Shown: positions 7,706 through 17,299, counted from the stretch's first letter. The stretch: DNA of 64,000 bases from Bradyrhizobium sp. AUGA SZCCT0158 (GCF_018130065.1 NZ_JAFCME010000025.1:1-64000), one strand, 5' to 3'. The notes: generated from the letters alone by a model not told the origin. A program made the numbers and translations.

Positions 7706-9340
7706 ATGAAGCTCGGCGCCGCGATTGCAGAAATCATGAAGCGCGAGGGGATTGAGATCCTCTGCGGCTATCCCGTCAATCATCTGATCGAATATGCCGC
7801 CAATGCCGATATCCGCCCCGTGATGGTGCGCCAGGAGCGCATCGGAGTCCATATGGCGGATGCGATATCCCGGGTCACCTCGGGCCATTCGATCGGCGCG
7901 TTCTGCATGCAGCACGGCCCCGGCGCCGAAAACGCCATGGGCGGTGTGGCGCAGTGTTACGGCGAATCCGTCCCGGTGCTGGTGCTGCCGATGGGTTATG
8001 CGCGGCGGCTCGCCAATATCGACCCAAACTTCAACTCCAGCCAGGCGATGCGGGCGTTCTCAAAATCCTCCGAGCCGATCAATATCGCGGCTGAAGTCTG
8101 CAACATCTTTCGCCGCGCCTTTACCAAGCTGAAGAACGGCCGCGGTGGGCCTGTCATCGTCGAAATCCCGGCCGACATGTGGAACGAAGACGTACCGGAG
8201 CCGCTGAACTACACGCCGGTGCTGCGCACCCGCTACGGCGCCGATCCCGTCCACATCAAGGAGGCGGCCGCGCTATTGGTCGGCGCCAAGCGGCCGGTGA
8301 TCTACGCCGGCCAGGGCGTGCACTACGCCAGGGCCTGGCCGCAACTGAAGCGGCTGGCCGAGCGCCTCGCGATCCCCGTCACCACGAGCCTTGGCGGAAA
8401 ATCGTCGTTTCCGGAGACGCATCCGCTGTCACTGGGCTCGGGCGGCCTTGCCGTGCCCCGCGCGGTGCCAAAATTCCTCGGCGAGGCCGACGTGATCTTC
8501 GGCATCGGCTGCTCGTTCACCGAAACCTCGTTCGGCATCGCGATGCCGAAGGGCAAGACCATCATTCATTCGACGCTGGACCCCAACCATCTCAACAAGG
8601 ATGTCGAGGCCAGGATCGGCCTGGTCGGCGATGCCGGCCTGGTGCTCGATGCGTTGCTGGAAGAAATCGGCAAGAGTGTCACCAGCGATCGTGACGCATC
8701 CTCTGTCGCCGCCGAGATCGCGGCCTCGCACAAGGAATGGCTGGCGAAATGGATGCCAAAGCTCACCCACAACGAGGCGCCGCTCAGTCCCTACCGCGTC
8801 TTGTGGGACCTGCAGCACACCGTCGACATCAAGAACACCATCATCACCCATGATGCCGGCAGTCCGCGCGACCAGCTCTCGCCGTTCTGGAAATCGGTCG
8901 AGCCGTTGTCCTATATCGGCTGGGGCAAGACCACCCAGCTCGGCTACGGGCTTGGGCTCGCCATGGGCGCCAAACTCGCAAAGCCCGACAAGCTCTGCAT
9001 CAATGTCTGGGGCGATGCCGCGATCGGCTTCACCGGCATGGATTTCGAGACCGCCGTGCGCGAGCGGATTCCGATCATGTCGATCCTGTTGAACAATTTT
9101 TCCATGGCGATCGAGCTGAAGGTGATGCCGATCTCGACCGAGAAATACCGCTCGACTGACATTTCCGGCGACTACGCCGCGATGGCGCGCGCCTTCGGGG
9201 GCTATGGCGAACGGGTGACCAAGCCGGAAGACATCATTCCCGCGATCCAGCGCGGCATCGCCAAGACCAAGGAAGGCATCCCGGTGCTGCTGGAATTCAT
9301 CACCAGCAAGGAGACCGAGGTCTCCCGGCCCGGAACCTGA
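7706..9340 (+). CDS. ThDP-dependent enzyme, acetolactate-synthase-like
   Basis: Thiamine-diphosphate enzyme of 544 aa. The N-terminal domain (about 1-175) contains the catalytic-Glu region VRQERIGVHMADA. The central domain (about 190-320) resembles the non-binding middle domain of acetolactate synthases. The C-terminal domain (about 360-530) has the cofactor motif WGDAAIG ending LLNN; the usual third residue Gly of GDG is Ala here. The ATG at 7706 sits about six bases after AGGGGGAGA; an overlapping GTG at 7703 is the alternative. No small regulatory subunit or branched-chain genes lie beside it, so it is probably not a biosynthetic IlvB. The substrate is unknown. Confidence 0.85.
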   Translation: MKLGAAIAEIMKREGIEILCGYPVNHLIEYAANADIRPVMVRQERIGVHMADAISRVTSGHSIGAFCMQHGPGAENAMGGVAQCYGESVPVLVLPMGYARRLANIDPNFNSSQAMRAFSKSSEPINIAAEVCNIFRRAFTKLKNGRGGPVIVEIPADMWNEDVPEPLNYTPVLRTRYGADPVHIKEAAALLVGAKRPVIYAGQGVHYARAWPQLKRLAERLAIPVTTSLGGKSSFPETHPLSLGSGGLAVPRAVPKFLGEADVIFGIGCSFTETSFGIAMPKGKTIIHSTLDPNHLNKDVEARIGLVGDAGLVLDALLEEIGKSVTSDRDASSVAAEIAASHKEWLAKWMPKLTHNEAPLSPYRVLWDLQHTVDIKNTIITHDAGSPRDQLSPFWKSVEPLSYIGWGKTTQLGYGLGLAMGAKLAKPDKLCINVWGDAAIGFTGMDFETAVRERIPIMSILLNNFSMAIELKVMPISTEKYRSTDISGDYAAMARAFGGYGERVTKPEDIIPAIQRGIAKTKEGIPVLLEFITSKETEVSRPGT

Positions 9341-9387
9341 TCACAGACTCGGCCGATAACCGATTAGCCTGCTTCACATTTTGCCAC

Positions 9388-9410
9388 CCCGGCCTTAAGA
9401 AAAGGCCGGG
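9388..9410 (+). terminator. Hairpin after the ThDP enzyme gene
   Basis: CCCGGCCTT, loop AAGAA, AAGGCCGGG form a perfect nine-base-pair stem 48 bases after the stop codon. No T-run follows, so it is a weak or Rho-assisted terminator, or an mRNA end stabiliser. Confidence 0.45.
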
Positions 9411-9494
9411 ATGGCGCTGGCTTGGCCGCGCCTGGAATGAAATTATCTGCCACATTGGTGCGAGCGCTGATGGCTTGGCGCCATCGGCCTGCAA

Positions 9495-9599
9495 GGCTTG
9501 CTCTGAAATGGCTTGCTCTGAAATGGCTTGCTCTGAAATGGCTTGCTCTGAAATGGCTTGCTCTGAGATGGCTTGCCGTGAAATGGATTGAGTGAATGA
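9495..9599 (+). repeat. 15-bp tandem repeat ending on a start codon
   Basis: Four exact copies of GGCTTGCTCTGAAAT (9495-9554) are followed by two copies with one or two changes (9555-9569, 9570-9584). A decayed seventh unit (9585-9599) contains the ATG of the GAF kinase at 9596. There are no spacers, so this is a minisatellite, not CRISPR. It fills the place where a leader and ribosome site are expected. Confidence 0.9.
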
Positions 9600-12500
9600 C
9601 CGCGCTCCCCCCGGACGCCGTGGCCGATCTCTACAGACTGGTTGCCGAGCTCGAGCAGAGGCTCGAATCCAGCTTCGCCGCCCACGACGCTGATATCGCC
9701 CGTCAGGCAGCGACGGACGCGGAAAACGGCCGGCTGATCCATGAACTGAGCATCGCCCGCGAGCGCCAGAACGCCAGCGCCGATATCCTGCGAACCATTG
9801 CCAGCGTATCGGGCGATGCCGAACACGCGCTGCACCAGATCGCCGAAACCTGCGCCCGCCTGTTCGATGCGCCCAGCGCCACCATCCATATTGCCGAGGG
9901 CGACGGCTGGGCCAACATCATCCGATTCGGGGAAAGCTCGAAGCGCGTCGGCGCCGGCGTTCCGGAAACGCAGCTCAAGATCGGCGGCCGCAATATGCCC
10001 GGAACCATCGTGGGCGAGAACCGCCAGATTCACGTTCCCGATGTCGACAATGTCGACCCTGAAATCGCCGATTGGCCGGGATTGCCATATGTTCGCGAGG
10101 CCGGCACGCGCTCGATGTCCGGGTCACCGCTGCGGTGCGAAGGCAAAGCGATCGGCGCGCTGATCGTTTACCGCGATCAGCTTGCGCCGTTCACCGAGGA
10201 TGAGCTCGCGCTTCAGCAAAGTTTTGCCGACCAGGCCGCCATCGCCATCGAAAACACCCGGCTGTTTCGCGAGACAAGGGAAGCGCTGGAGCGACAGACA
10301 GCCACGGCCGAAATCCTCAAGGTCATTGCCGCCTCTCCCTCCGACGCGCAGCCGGTGTTCGAAGCCATCGCTGCCAGCGCCAAGCGATTGCTCGGCGGGT
10401 TCTCCGCCACGGTGCTGCGCTTTCTCGGCGACGAACTGCATCTGGTGGCGTACACGCCGACCAGCCCCGCTGCCGATGAAGGCCTGAAGGCCTCGTTTCC
10501 GAGATCGATCTCGGAATTCCCGACCTTCGCGCTGGTGCGCAATGGCGAGACCGTTCAGTTTCCCGACAGCGAAGCCGCGCACGTCCCGAAGTTGAACCGG
10601 GATCTGGCGCGGCTGCGCGGCTTCCGCAGTGTATTGTTCACACCCCTGATGAACCAGGGGGTGCCGGTCGGCATGATCAGCGTGACCCGCGCGGAGCCGG
10701 GCGCCTTTGCCGCCGACCACGTGCAATTGCTGCAGACATTCGCCGACCAGGCGGTGATCGCGATCGAGAACGCACGCCTGTTCAACGAAACCAGGCAGGC
10801 CCTGGAGCGACAGACCGCGACGGCTGATGTCCTCAAGGTGATCGCCGGCTCGCCGTCGGACGTGCAGCCGGTGTTCGAGGCCATCGTGACCAGCGCGAAC
10901 CGGCTGATCGGCGGATTTTCCACCGCAATGTTTCGCTACGTCGACGACCAGATCCATCTGTCCGCGTTCACCCCGACAGACCCCGCGGGCGACGCGGTGC
11001 TACAATCCTCGTTCCCGATGCCGCTTGGCAGCTTCCCGCCCTACCAGCTGGTCCGCGACGGCGCGCCGGCGGAACTCGTCGATACCGAACTCGAGCCGGC
11101 CGCACGCGACATCGCGCGTGCACGGGGCTATCGCAGCATGCTGTTCGCGCCGCTCATGAACGAGGGCAAGGCCGTCGGCATCATCACGGTCACGCGCCGG
11201 GCACCCGGCTCGTTCGACGAGCCCCACGTCCGGCTGCTGCAAATGTTCGCCGCGCAGTCGGTGATCGCGATGGAAAATGTGCGACTGTTCAACGAGACGC
11301 GGGAGGCGCTGGAGCAGCAAAAGGCGTCTGCGGACATCCTCCGGGTCGTCAGCAGCTCGGTCGCCGATGCCCAGCCCGTATTCGACGAGATCTTGCGCAG
11401 CATCGCGCATCTGTTTGGCGGCGATGACCGGTTCATCTACCTCGCAGGCGACGATGGACTGCTCCATATCGGCGCGGCCCACGGCGTCAACGCCGAGCGC
11501 GTGCGCGCGCTGTACCCGGTGCCGCTGGAGGGTACCGCGAGCGAGGTAGCCTTCCGCGAGCGCCGCCTGATCCATTACGCCGACGTATTCAACGATCCCG
11601 ACGTGCCTTCGCCGCTGCGCGAGATCGCTCGCCGTATCGGCAAGAACTATTCGATGGCGCTCGCGCCCATGCTGTGGGAGGACCGTGCCATTGGCTCGAT
11701 CTTCGTAGGCCGCACTTCGATGAAGCCGTTCAGCGAAAAGGAGTGCAGCCTGCTGCGCAGCTTCGCCGACCAGGCTGTCATCGCGATCCAGAACGCGCGG
11801 CTGTTCAACGAGACGCGGGAAGCGCTGGAGCGGCAGACCGCGACGGCGGAGATCCTCAACGTCATCGCCGGATCGCCGACCGACGTGCAGCCGGTGTTCG
11901 ACGCCATCGCCGAAAGTGCCAAGCGGCTGCTCGGCGGCCAGACGGCGCTGGTCACCCGCGTCGTCGGCGACCAGCTTGATCTGGCGGCCCACACCGCCGG
12001 AAGCCATGCCGGCGATGAGGCGATACAGAGTTCGTTCCCGACCCCGCTTGCTTCCTCCGGAATGCACAGCCGGGTGGCCCTGACCGGGAGGATCGCGTTC
12101 CGCTCCGATATCGAAACCGAACCGGATGTGTCCGAAGCCGTCAAGGAAACGGCGCGCGCCCGGGGTTACCGAAGCATCATCTCCGTTCCGATGCTGCGCG
12201 AAGGCGTTGCGATCGGCACCATTGGCGTCTCGCGTGCGGAACCGGGACGGTTCGCCGACAACCAGATCGACCTTCTCAAGACGTTTGCCGACCAGGCCGT
12301 GATCGCGATCGAGAATGTCCGCCTGTTCAATGAGGTCAAGCAGCGCACGGAAGATCTGAGCGAATCCCTGCAGCAGCAGACTGCGACCGCCGACGTACTC
12401 AAGGTGATCAGCCGCTCGGCCTTCGATCTGCAGACGGTGCTGGATACGCTTACCGAATCCGCCACCCGACTGTGCGAGGCCGATGCCGGGCTGATCGCCA

Positions 12501-14812
12501 ATCGCGACGTCGACACTTTCCGGGTGGCCGCAACCTTTTCCTTCTCGCCGGAGTATGACGCGTTCATGCGAGGTCGCGCATTGCCCGCAGGGCGCGGGAG
12601 CGTTGCGGGGCGGGTCGCGATCGACAGACAGGTCGTCCACATCGCCGACATCGCTGCCGACCCGGAGTACACCATGCGCGAGACGGTGGTGCTTCAAAAG
12701 ATTCACAGCATGCTCGGCGTGCCTCTGCTGCGCGAGGGGGTCGTGGTCGGCAGCATCATTCTCGGACGGCAGCGGGTGGAGCCCTTTACCGACCGGCAGA
12801 TTGAGTTGGTTCGGACCTTTGCCGACCAGGCCGTGATCGCGATCGAGAACGTCCGCCTGTTCGAAGAGGTGGAAGCCAAAACCCGCGATCTCTCCGAAGC
12901 GCTGACGTACCAGACCGGAAGCGGCAACATTCTGAGGGTGATTGCCTCCTCGCCGACCGACGTCGCTCCCGTCCTTGCTGCCATCGTGGAGAGTGCCTGC
13001 GAGCTTTGCGACGCCAATGATGCCATCGTTTACCTGAAGGAAGGCGATCAGCTTAGCTACGAAGCGCATCATGGCCCGATACCCGTGGTCTTCGGCGAGA
13101 AGCGCGCCATCAACCGCGACTATGTCGCCGGACGATCGGTTGTCGACAGGATGCCGGTACATGTGCACGACGTATTTTCGGAGGAAGGCGCGGAATTTCC
13201 GGAAGCGCGGGAATTGTCGCGAAGCCTGGGCATTCGCAGCATCTTGTGTGCGCCGATGCTGCGCGAGAACGAAAGCATCGGCGCCATCCTGCTTCGGCGC
13301 ACCGAAGTGCAGCCGTTCAACGACAAGCAGATCGCGCTGCTGCAGACCTTTGCCAATCAGGCCGTGATCGCTATTGGCAACGTGCGGCTGTTTGAAGAGG
13401 TGCAGCAGCGCACCCGCGATCTCTCGGAAGCCCTGCAACAGCAGACTGCGACATCAGATGTTCTCAAGGTCATCAGTCGCTCGGCGTTCGATTTGCAGAC
13501 GGTCCTCGACACGCTGGTTGAATCTGCCGCACGTCTGTGCGACGCCGACAAGGGCGTCATCTTCAAGCGCGACGGCGATCTCTATCGGTGGTCGGCCAAT
13601 TTCGGCAACCCGCCCGAGCTCGAAATTTTCGCAAAGGCCAATCCGTTCAAGCCGGGGCGCTACGCCGTGACTTCCCGTGTGGCGCTCGAAGGCAAAACGT
13701 TTCACGTTGCCGACGTGCTTGCCGACCCCGAATACGGCGCCAGCCAATATCAAAGGCTGGGAGGCTATCGAACCATCCTCTGCGTTCCCTTGCTAAGAGA
13801 GGGCGTGCCCATCGGAGTGTTCGCGCTGACGCGATCGGAGGTTAAGCCGTTTACCGAACGTCAGATCGAACTGGTGCAGACTTTTGCCGACCAGGCCGTG
13901 ATCGCGATCGAGAACGTGCGGTTGTTCGACGAGGTTCAGGCTCGCACCAAGGAACTGGCTGCTTCGCTCGACGATCTGCGCACCGCGCAGGACCGGCTGA
14001 TCCAGACCGAAAAGCTGGCTTCGCTCGGCCAGCTCACCGCGGGCATTGCGCATGAGATCAAGAACCCGCTCAACTTCGTCAATAACTTCGCCGCCCTTTC
14101 GGCGGAACTGACCGACGAACTGAACGACGTGCTCAAGCCGGCCGAGATCAGCGACAAGATCCGCGAAGAGGTCGATGAACTGACCGGCCTGCTCAAGGAC
14201 AATCTGCAAAGGGTGGTCCAGCACGGCCAGCGCGCCGATTCCATCGTCAAGAACATGCTGTTGCATTCGCGCGAGGGAGGTGGCGATCACCGGCCCGCCG
14301 ACATCAACGCGCTGATCGACGAGAGCCTCAACCTCGCCTATCACGGCGCCCGCGCCGAACGAGCCGACTTCAACGTCACACTGCAGCGCGACTTCGACGC
14401 CAATGCCGGCATGGTCGAGGTATTTCCGCAGGAAATCACCCGCGTGTTCCTGAACCTGATCTCGAACGGCTTCTATGCCGTGAACCGGCGCCGGATCGAG
14501 GCCGGCCAGCCCGGGTTCGATCCCGTGCTGATCGCCGCCACCCGCGATCTCGGCGACGCCGTCGAGATTCGCATCCGCGACAACGGGATAGGCATCCCGT
14601 CCGAGGTAAAGGACAAGATGTTCAACCCGTTCTTCACCACAAAACCCGCGGGCGAAGGCACCGGGCTTGGCCTGTCGATGAGCCACGACATCATCGTGAA
14701 ACAGCATGGTGGCACCATCGACGTCGATACCGAGCCCGGTCAGTTTACCGAGTTTCGCATTGTTCTGCCGAGGACCAGCAATCCTCTCAACACGACCCGA
14801 GGTTCGACGTGA
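9596..14812 (+). CDS. Soluble sensor histidine kinase with eight GAF domains (1738 aa)
   Basis: An unusually large cytoplasmic kinase. After a coiled start (1-60), eight GAF modules of about 170 residues follow. Each is introduced by a linker such as ERQTATAEILKVIA and closed by FADQAVIAIENVRLFNE. A final coiled coil leads to the HisKA box ASLGQLTAGIAHEIKNPLNF (His about 1486), then HATPase motifs NLISNGFYA, DNGIGIP and GTGLGLSM. There is no membrane segment. GAF domains bind small ligands or mediate dimers; the ligands are unknown. Its stop overlaps the GTG of the response regulator gene by four bases, so the two are translationally coupled partners. Confidence 0.93.
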   Translation: MTALPPDAVADLYRLVAELEQRLESSFAAHDADIARQAATDAENGRLIHELSIARERQNASADILRTIASVSGDAEHALHQIAETCARLFDAPSATIHIAEGDGWANIIRFGESSKRVGAGVPETQLKIGGRNMPGTIVGENRQIHVPDVDNVDPEIADWPGLPYVREAGTRSMSGSPLRCEGKAIGALIVYRDQLAPFTEDELALQQSFADQAAIAIENTRLFRETREALERQTATAEILKVIAASPSDAQPVFEAIAASAKRLLGGFSATVLRFLGDELHLVAYTPTSPAADEGLKASFPRSISEFPTFALVRNGETVQFPDSEAAHVPKLNRDLARLRGFRSVLFTPLMNQGVPVGMISVTRAEPGAFAADHVQLLQTFADQAVIAIENARLFNETRQALERQTATADVLKVIAGSPSDVQPVFEAIVTSANRLIGGFSTAMFRYVDDQIHLSAFTPTDPAGDAVLQSSFPMPLGSFPPYQLVRDGAPAELVDTELEPAARDIARARGYRSMLFAPLMNEGKAVGIITVTRRAPGSFDEPHVRLLQMFAAQSVIAMENVRLFNETREALEQQKASADILRVVSSSVADAQPVFDEILRSIAHLFGGDDRFIYLAGDDGLLHIGAAHGVNAERVRALYPVPLEGTASEVAFRERRLIHYADVFNDPDVPSPLREIARRIGKNYSMALAPMLWEDRAIGSIFVGRTSMKPFSEKECSLLRSFADQAVIAIQNARLFNETREALERQTATAEILNVIAGSPTDVQPVFDAIAESAKRLLGGQTALVTRVVGDQLDLAAHTAGSHAGDEAIQSSFPTPLASSGMHSRVALTGRIAFRSDIETEPDVSEAVKETARARGYRSIISVPMLREGVAIGTIGVSRAEPGRFADNQIDLLKTFADQAVIAIENVRLFNEVKQRTEDLSESLQQQTATADVLKVISRSAFDLQTVLDTLTESATRLCEADAGLIANRDVDTFRVAATFSFSPEYDAFMRGRALPAGRGSVAGRVAIDRQVVHIADIAADPEYTMRETVVLQKIHSMLGVPLLREGVVVGSIILGRQRVEPFTDRQIELVRTFADQAVIAIENVRLFEEVEAKTRDLSEALTYQTGSGNILRVIASSPTDVAPVLAAIVESACELCDANDAIVYLKEGDQLSYEAHHGPIPVVFGEKRAINRDYVAGRSVVDRMPVHVHDVFSEEGAEFPEARELSRSLGIRSILCAPMLRENESIGAILLRRTEVQPFNDKQIALLQTFANQAVIAIGNVRLFEEVQQRTRDLSEALQQQTATSDVLKVISRSAFDLQTVLDTLVESAARLCDADKGVIFKRDGDLYRWSANFGNPPELEIFAKANPFKPGRYAVTSRVALEGKTFHVADVLADPEYGASQYQRLGGYRTILCVPLLREGVPIGVFALTRSEVKPFTERQIELVQTFADQAVIAIENVRLFDEVQARTKELAASLDDLRTAQDRLIQTEKLASLGQLTAGIAHEIKNPLNFVNNFAALSAELTDELNDVLKPAEISDKIREEVDELTGLLKDNLQRVVQHGQRADSIVKNMLLHSREGGGDHRPADINALIDESLNLAYHGARAERADFNVTLQRDFDANAGMVEVFPQEITRVFLNLISNGFYAVNRRRIEAGQPGFDPVLIAATRDLGDAVEIRIRDNGIGIPSEVKDKMFNPFFTTKPAGEGTGLGLSMSHDIIVKQHGGTIDVDTEPGQFTEFRIVLPRTSNPLNTTRGST

Positions 14813-15198
14813 GTGTTCTGGTGCTTGTGGTCGATGACGAGCCCGACATCGAGGCGCTGTTTCGCCAGCAATTCCGCAAGGATTTGCGCGCGCAACGCTT
14901 TGTGATGGATTTCGCCGGCTCGGCGGCCGATGCGCTCGCCCGCATCGGTTCCACCATCGAGCATTCGCTGATCCTGATCCTGTCGGATATCAACATGCCC
15001 GGGATGACCGGGATCGAGATGCTGCCCAGGGTCAAGGAGATCCGGCCCGACGTTCCCGTCATCATGATCACCGCCTATGGCGATGCGGAGACCAGGCGCA
15101 AGGCGATCGCCGGCGGCGCGATAGGTCTGCTCACCAAGCCGATCGACTTTGCCCTGCTCCGGGACGAAATCGATACGCGGCTGGCACAGGCGGGCTAA
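14809..15198 (+). CDS. Single-domain response regulator
   Basis: A CheY-like receiver of 129 aa without output domain. The acidic pair is VVDDEPD (residues 8-12), the phosphoacceptor is Asp60 in ILSDINMPGMTG, a Thr is in MITAYGD and a Lys in LLTKPID. The GTG start lies inside the kinase stop (GTGA), so it is made together with the eight-GAF kinase and should receive its phosphate. With no DNA-binding or enzymatic domain it must act by protein contact or pass phosphate on. Confidence 0.9.
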   Translation: MSVLVLVVDDEPDIEALFRQQFRKDLRAQRFVMDFAGSAADALARIGSTIEHSLILILSDINMPGMTGIEMLPRVKEIRPDVPVIMITAYGDAETRRKAIAGGAIGLLTKPIDFALLRDEIDTRLAQAG

Positions 15199-15260
15199 AA
15201 CGTTTTCGAGCGAAGTGGCACAGGTTCGCGCGAAGAAAACGCGTCAAAACAAGAATCTGG
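15197..15260 (-). repeat. Dispersed hairpin repeat, copy B
   Basis: Reverse-complement copy of the block at 4085-4142. It keeps GTTTTCGAGCGAAGTGG, GGTTCGCGCGAAGAAAACG and CGTCAAAACAAG. It begins on the stop codon of the response regulator gene and ends just before the stop of the convergent transporter gene, where it may act as a bidirectional transcript end. Confidence 0.75.
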
Positions 15261-15266
15261 AACGCC

Positions 15267-16850
15267 CTACTCCGCCATCTCCGCCGGCGGCGGCGTCCCC
15301 GGCCCAGCCAGCGGGCGCTCTTCCATCAGGATCATGCAAATCGTGGCGCCGGCCATCAGCGCGGCCGCGGCGCCGAATACGTAGCGGAATGCCGTGATCA
15401 TGTCGGCGACGGGGATCGAATTCAGGGGACCGTGGTGCTCGCCAACCAGCGAAATGTCCGCCCCCAGCACCATCAGCAGGATCGCGGTGAAGGCCGCGAC
15501 CGTGAACGACGACATCAGCGATCGGAAGAAATTCATCGCACCGGTGACGGTGCCGATCTGCGGCCGCGCCACCGAATTCTGCAGCGAGACCACGCTGACC
15601 GGAAACGTCGTTCCGAGCCCGAGCGCGAAGATCGACAGCAGCACCAGCAATCCCCAAAGCGGCAGCGTCGTGAGCGCCAGTGCGCACCCGGAGATCGCGG
15701 CGATCGACGTTCCGATAATCGCGACACGCTTGTAGTGTTTGGCGCGCGCCATGGTGCGTCCGGCGATGGCGGCGCCACAGGTCGAGATCGCGGCGAGCGG
15801 AATCAGCGCGAGGCCCGCCTCGCTGGCGCTGAGGTGGTAGACCACCTCGTAATAGAGCGGCAGATTGACGGTCAGGCCGGTGATGGCGCCGAGCGCACAG
15901 CCGCCGGCGGCCATCGCATAGGGCACCACCGTTCCGCCCATCAGCGGCAGCGGCAGGAACGGCTCGTCGGCCTTGCGCGCGTGCCAGACGAAGCTGAACG
16001 CCAGCGCGGCTGACGCGCCGATCATCGCGATGATGGTCGGCGACAGCCACAGATAACGGTTGCCGCCCCAGGTCAGCACCAGCATGAACACGACCGCAGC
16101 CGCCATGAGCAAGACGCCGCCGAGCCAGTCGACCTTGCGCCGGCGGTGGAACACCGGGATCTTGCCCATCTTCGGCAGCAGCAGCGCCAGCGCGCCGAGC
16201 GCGAGCGGCACGTTGATCCAGAAGATCATCGACCAGTGCAGATGTTCCGCGAACACCCCGCCGACGACCGGCCCGCCGATCCCGGCGGCGACCCACACAC
16301 CGCTGAAATAGGCCTGGTACTGGCCGCGTTCGCGTGGGCTCACCACGTCGGAGATCACCGTCTGCACGACAGGCATGATGCCGCCGCCGCCGAGGCCCTG
16401 CAGGCCGCGCGCGAGGATCAGTATCGGCATGTTCGGCGCCAATGCGCACAGGATCGAGCCAGCGATGAACAGGCTGAGGGCGACAATGATCATGACGCGG
16501 CGGCCGTAGATGTCGCTCAGCGTGCCGAACACCGGCGCCACCGCGGTCGATGCCAGGAGGTAGGCCGTGATCACCCAGGAGAGATTGGAAACGTCGCCGA
16601 ACTGGCGGCCAATGGTCGGCAACGCCGTTGCGACGATGGTCTGGTCGAGCGCGGCCAGAAACATCGTCAGCATCAGGCTGATCAGGATGGTGCGGACCTC
16701 GTCCTGGGTCAGCGGCGCGCGCGGCGCAATCGGCGGCGCATCGCTGACATCGATGACCTCGGTCGTGATGTGCGAGATTTCAGCCGAAATTTCGTCGGTT
16801 AACGTATCTTGGTCGGCAGGTTGACCGCGCTGCCGTTCGAACTTGTTCAT
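15267..16850 (-). CDS. DHA2-family (EmrB/QacA) MFS drug-efflux transporter
   Basis: Inner-membrane proton antiporter of 527 aa with about 14 hydrophobic spans after a 50-residue polar N-terminus. Family motifs are visible: LDQTIVATALPTI in span 1 (motif D1), GTLSDIYGRRVMI (motif A) and ARGLQGLGGGGIMPV (motif B). Such pumps export organic cations and antibiotics, often with an EmrA-type membrane-fusion partner; none is adjacent. The gene faces the response regulator gene head-on. Its promoter must lie in the 450-base gap to the right, where an AT-rich stretch adjoins the start. Confidence 0.92.
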   Translation of the reverse strand: MNKFERQRGQPADQDTLTDEISAEISHITTEVIDVSDAPPIAPRAPLTQDEVRTILISLMLTMFLAALDQTIVATALPTIGRQFGDVSNLSWVITAYLLASTAVAPVFGTLSDIYGRRVMIIVALSLFIAGSILCALAPNMPILILARGLQGLGGGGIMPVVQTVISDVVSPRERGQYQAYFSGVWVAAGIGGPVVGGVFAEHLHWSMIFWINVPLALGALALLLPKMGKIPVFHRRRKVDWLGGVLLMAAAVVFMLVLTWGGNRYLWLSPTIIAMIGASAALAFSFVWHARKADEPFLPLPLMGGTVVPYAMAAGGCALGAITGLTVNLPLYYEVVYHLSASEAGLALIPLAAISTCGAAIAGRTMARAKHYKRVAIIGTSIAAISGCALALTTLPLWGLLVLLSIFALGLGTTFPVSVVSLQNSVARPQIGTVTGAMNFFRSLMSSFTVAAFTAILLMVLGADISLVGEHHGPLNSIPVADMITAFRYVFGAAAALMAGATICMILMEERPLAGPGTPPPAEMAE

Positions 16851-17299
16851 TTGAGACGTAATATTTTTCTTCGCGGCTCAAAGCCGCCGACATGGAATCG
16901 CTATATCAGCTGCACTTTAGAGCGCAAACTTCCCTCGCGGCAGGCACCTGCGCGCATGGGAGCATCCCGAGAGCGCAGCTTCGCAATCACGTGATCGGCG
17001 GATTGCGCAAAACGCTACGATTTCGGCCGCTTTTTGCGCCTGCCCTCCATATCCGGCGCGGTCTCGCAACGGGCGCAAGACTCGACGCTGTAGTTGTTCC
17101 GTGTAACATTTACTACCGCAACGGTGGCTATCGGGCTGATCCCCTTCAGGCGGGATCGCGTGCGGGGTTACCCGAAAAAGCCCGGCGATATACGGCATCT
17201 CATTGCAGGAGCGGCGCGATGGACGAGATTTTGATCAACAAGACGCCGGTTCTGATTGCATCAGAACCGAAAGGCCCGCGATAGATTTCCAATCCTGGC
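16851..17299. other. Gene-free gap of about 450 bases
   Basis: No credible gene is seen. A 21-codon frame at 17219 (MDEILINKTPVLIASEPKGPR) has a GGAG upstream, but its end is made by the hairpin at 17247-17269, so I do not call it. The left part should hold the promoter of the leftward transporter gene; the right end is downstream of the leftward three-gene operon. Confidence 0.6.
17247..17269. repeat. Perfect 10-bp hairpin with 3-base loop
   Basis: CGGTTCTGAT, loop TGC, ATCAGAACCG. It sits 30 bases beyond the stop of the leftward three-gene operon and resembles the first half of the dispersed repeat copy A (GTTCCGAT...ATCGAAAC). It may end or stabilise that transcript. No T-run follows on the minus strand. 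Confidence 0.6.

Noticed and set aside
9495..9599. Possible CRISPR array
   Set aside because: The units are 15 bases, directly adjoining, with no spacers and no cas genes in the window.
9443..10033. Minus-strand frame with FQSKP pentapeptide repeats
   Set aside because: The repeat peptide is just the antisense reading of the 15-bp minisatellite; the rest is antisense to the GAF kinase.
11000..13438. 812-codon open frame on the minus strand
   Set aside because: Antisense to the eight-GAF kinase; its apparent internal repeats simply mirror the GAF repeats.
16917..17198. 93-codon minus-strand frame in the large gap
   Set aside because: Cys/Arg-rich composition, no ribosome site and no motif; looks like chance.
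17219..17284. 21-codon frame MDEILINKTPVLIASEPKGPR with GGAG upstream
   Set aside because: Its second half is the arms of a perfect hairpin and it is too short to support; left as non-coding.
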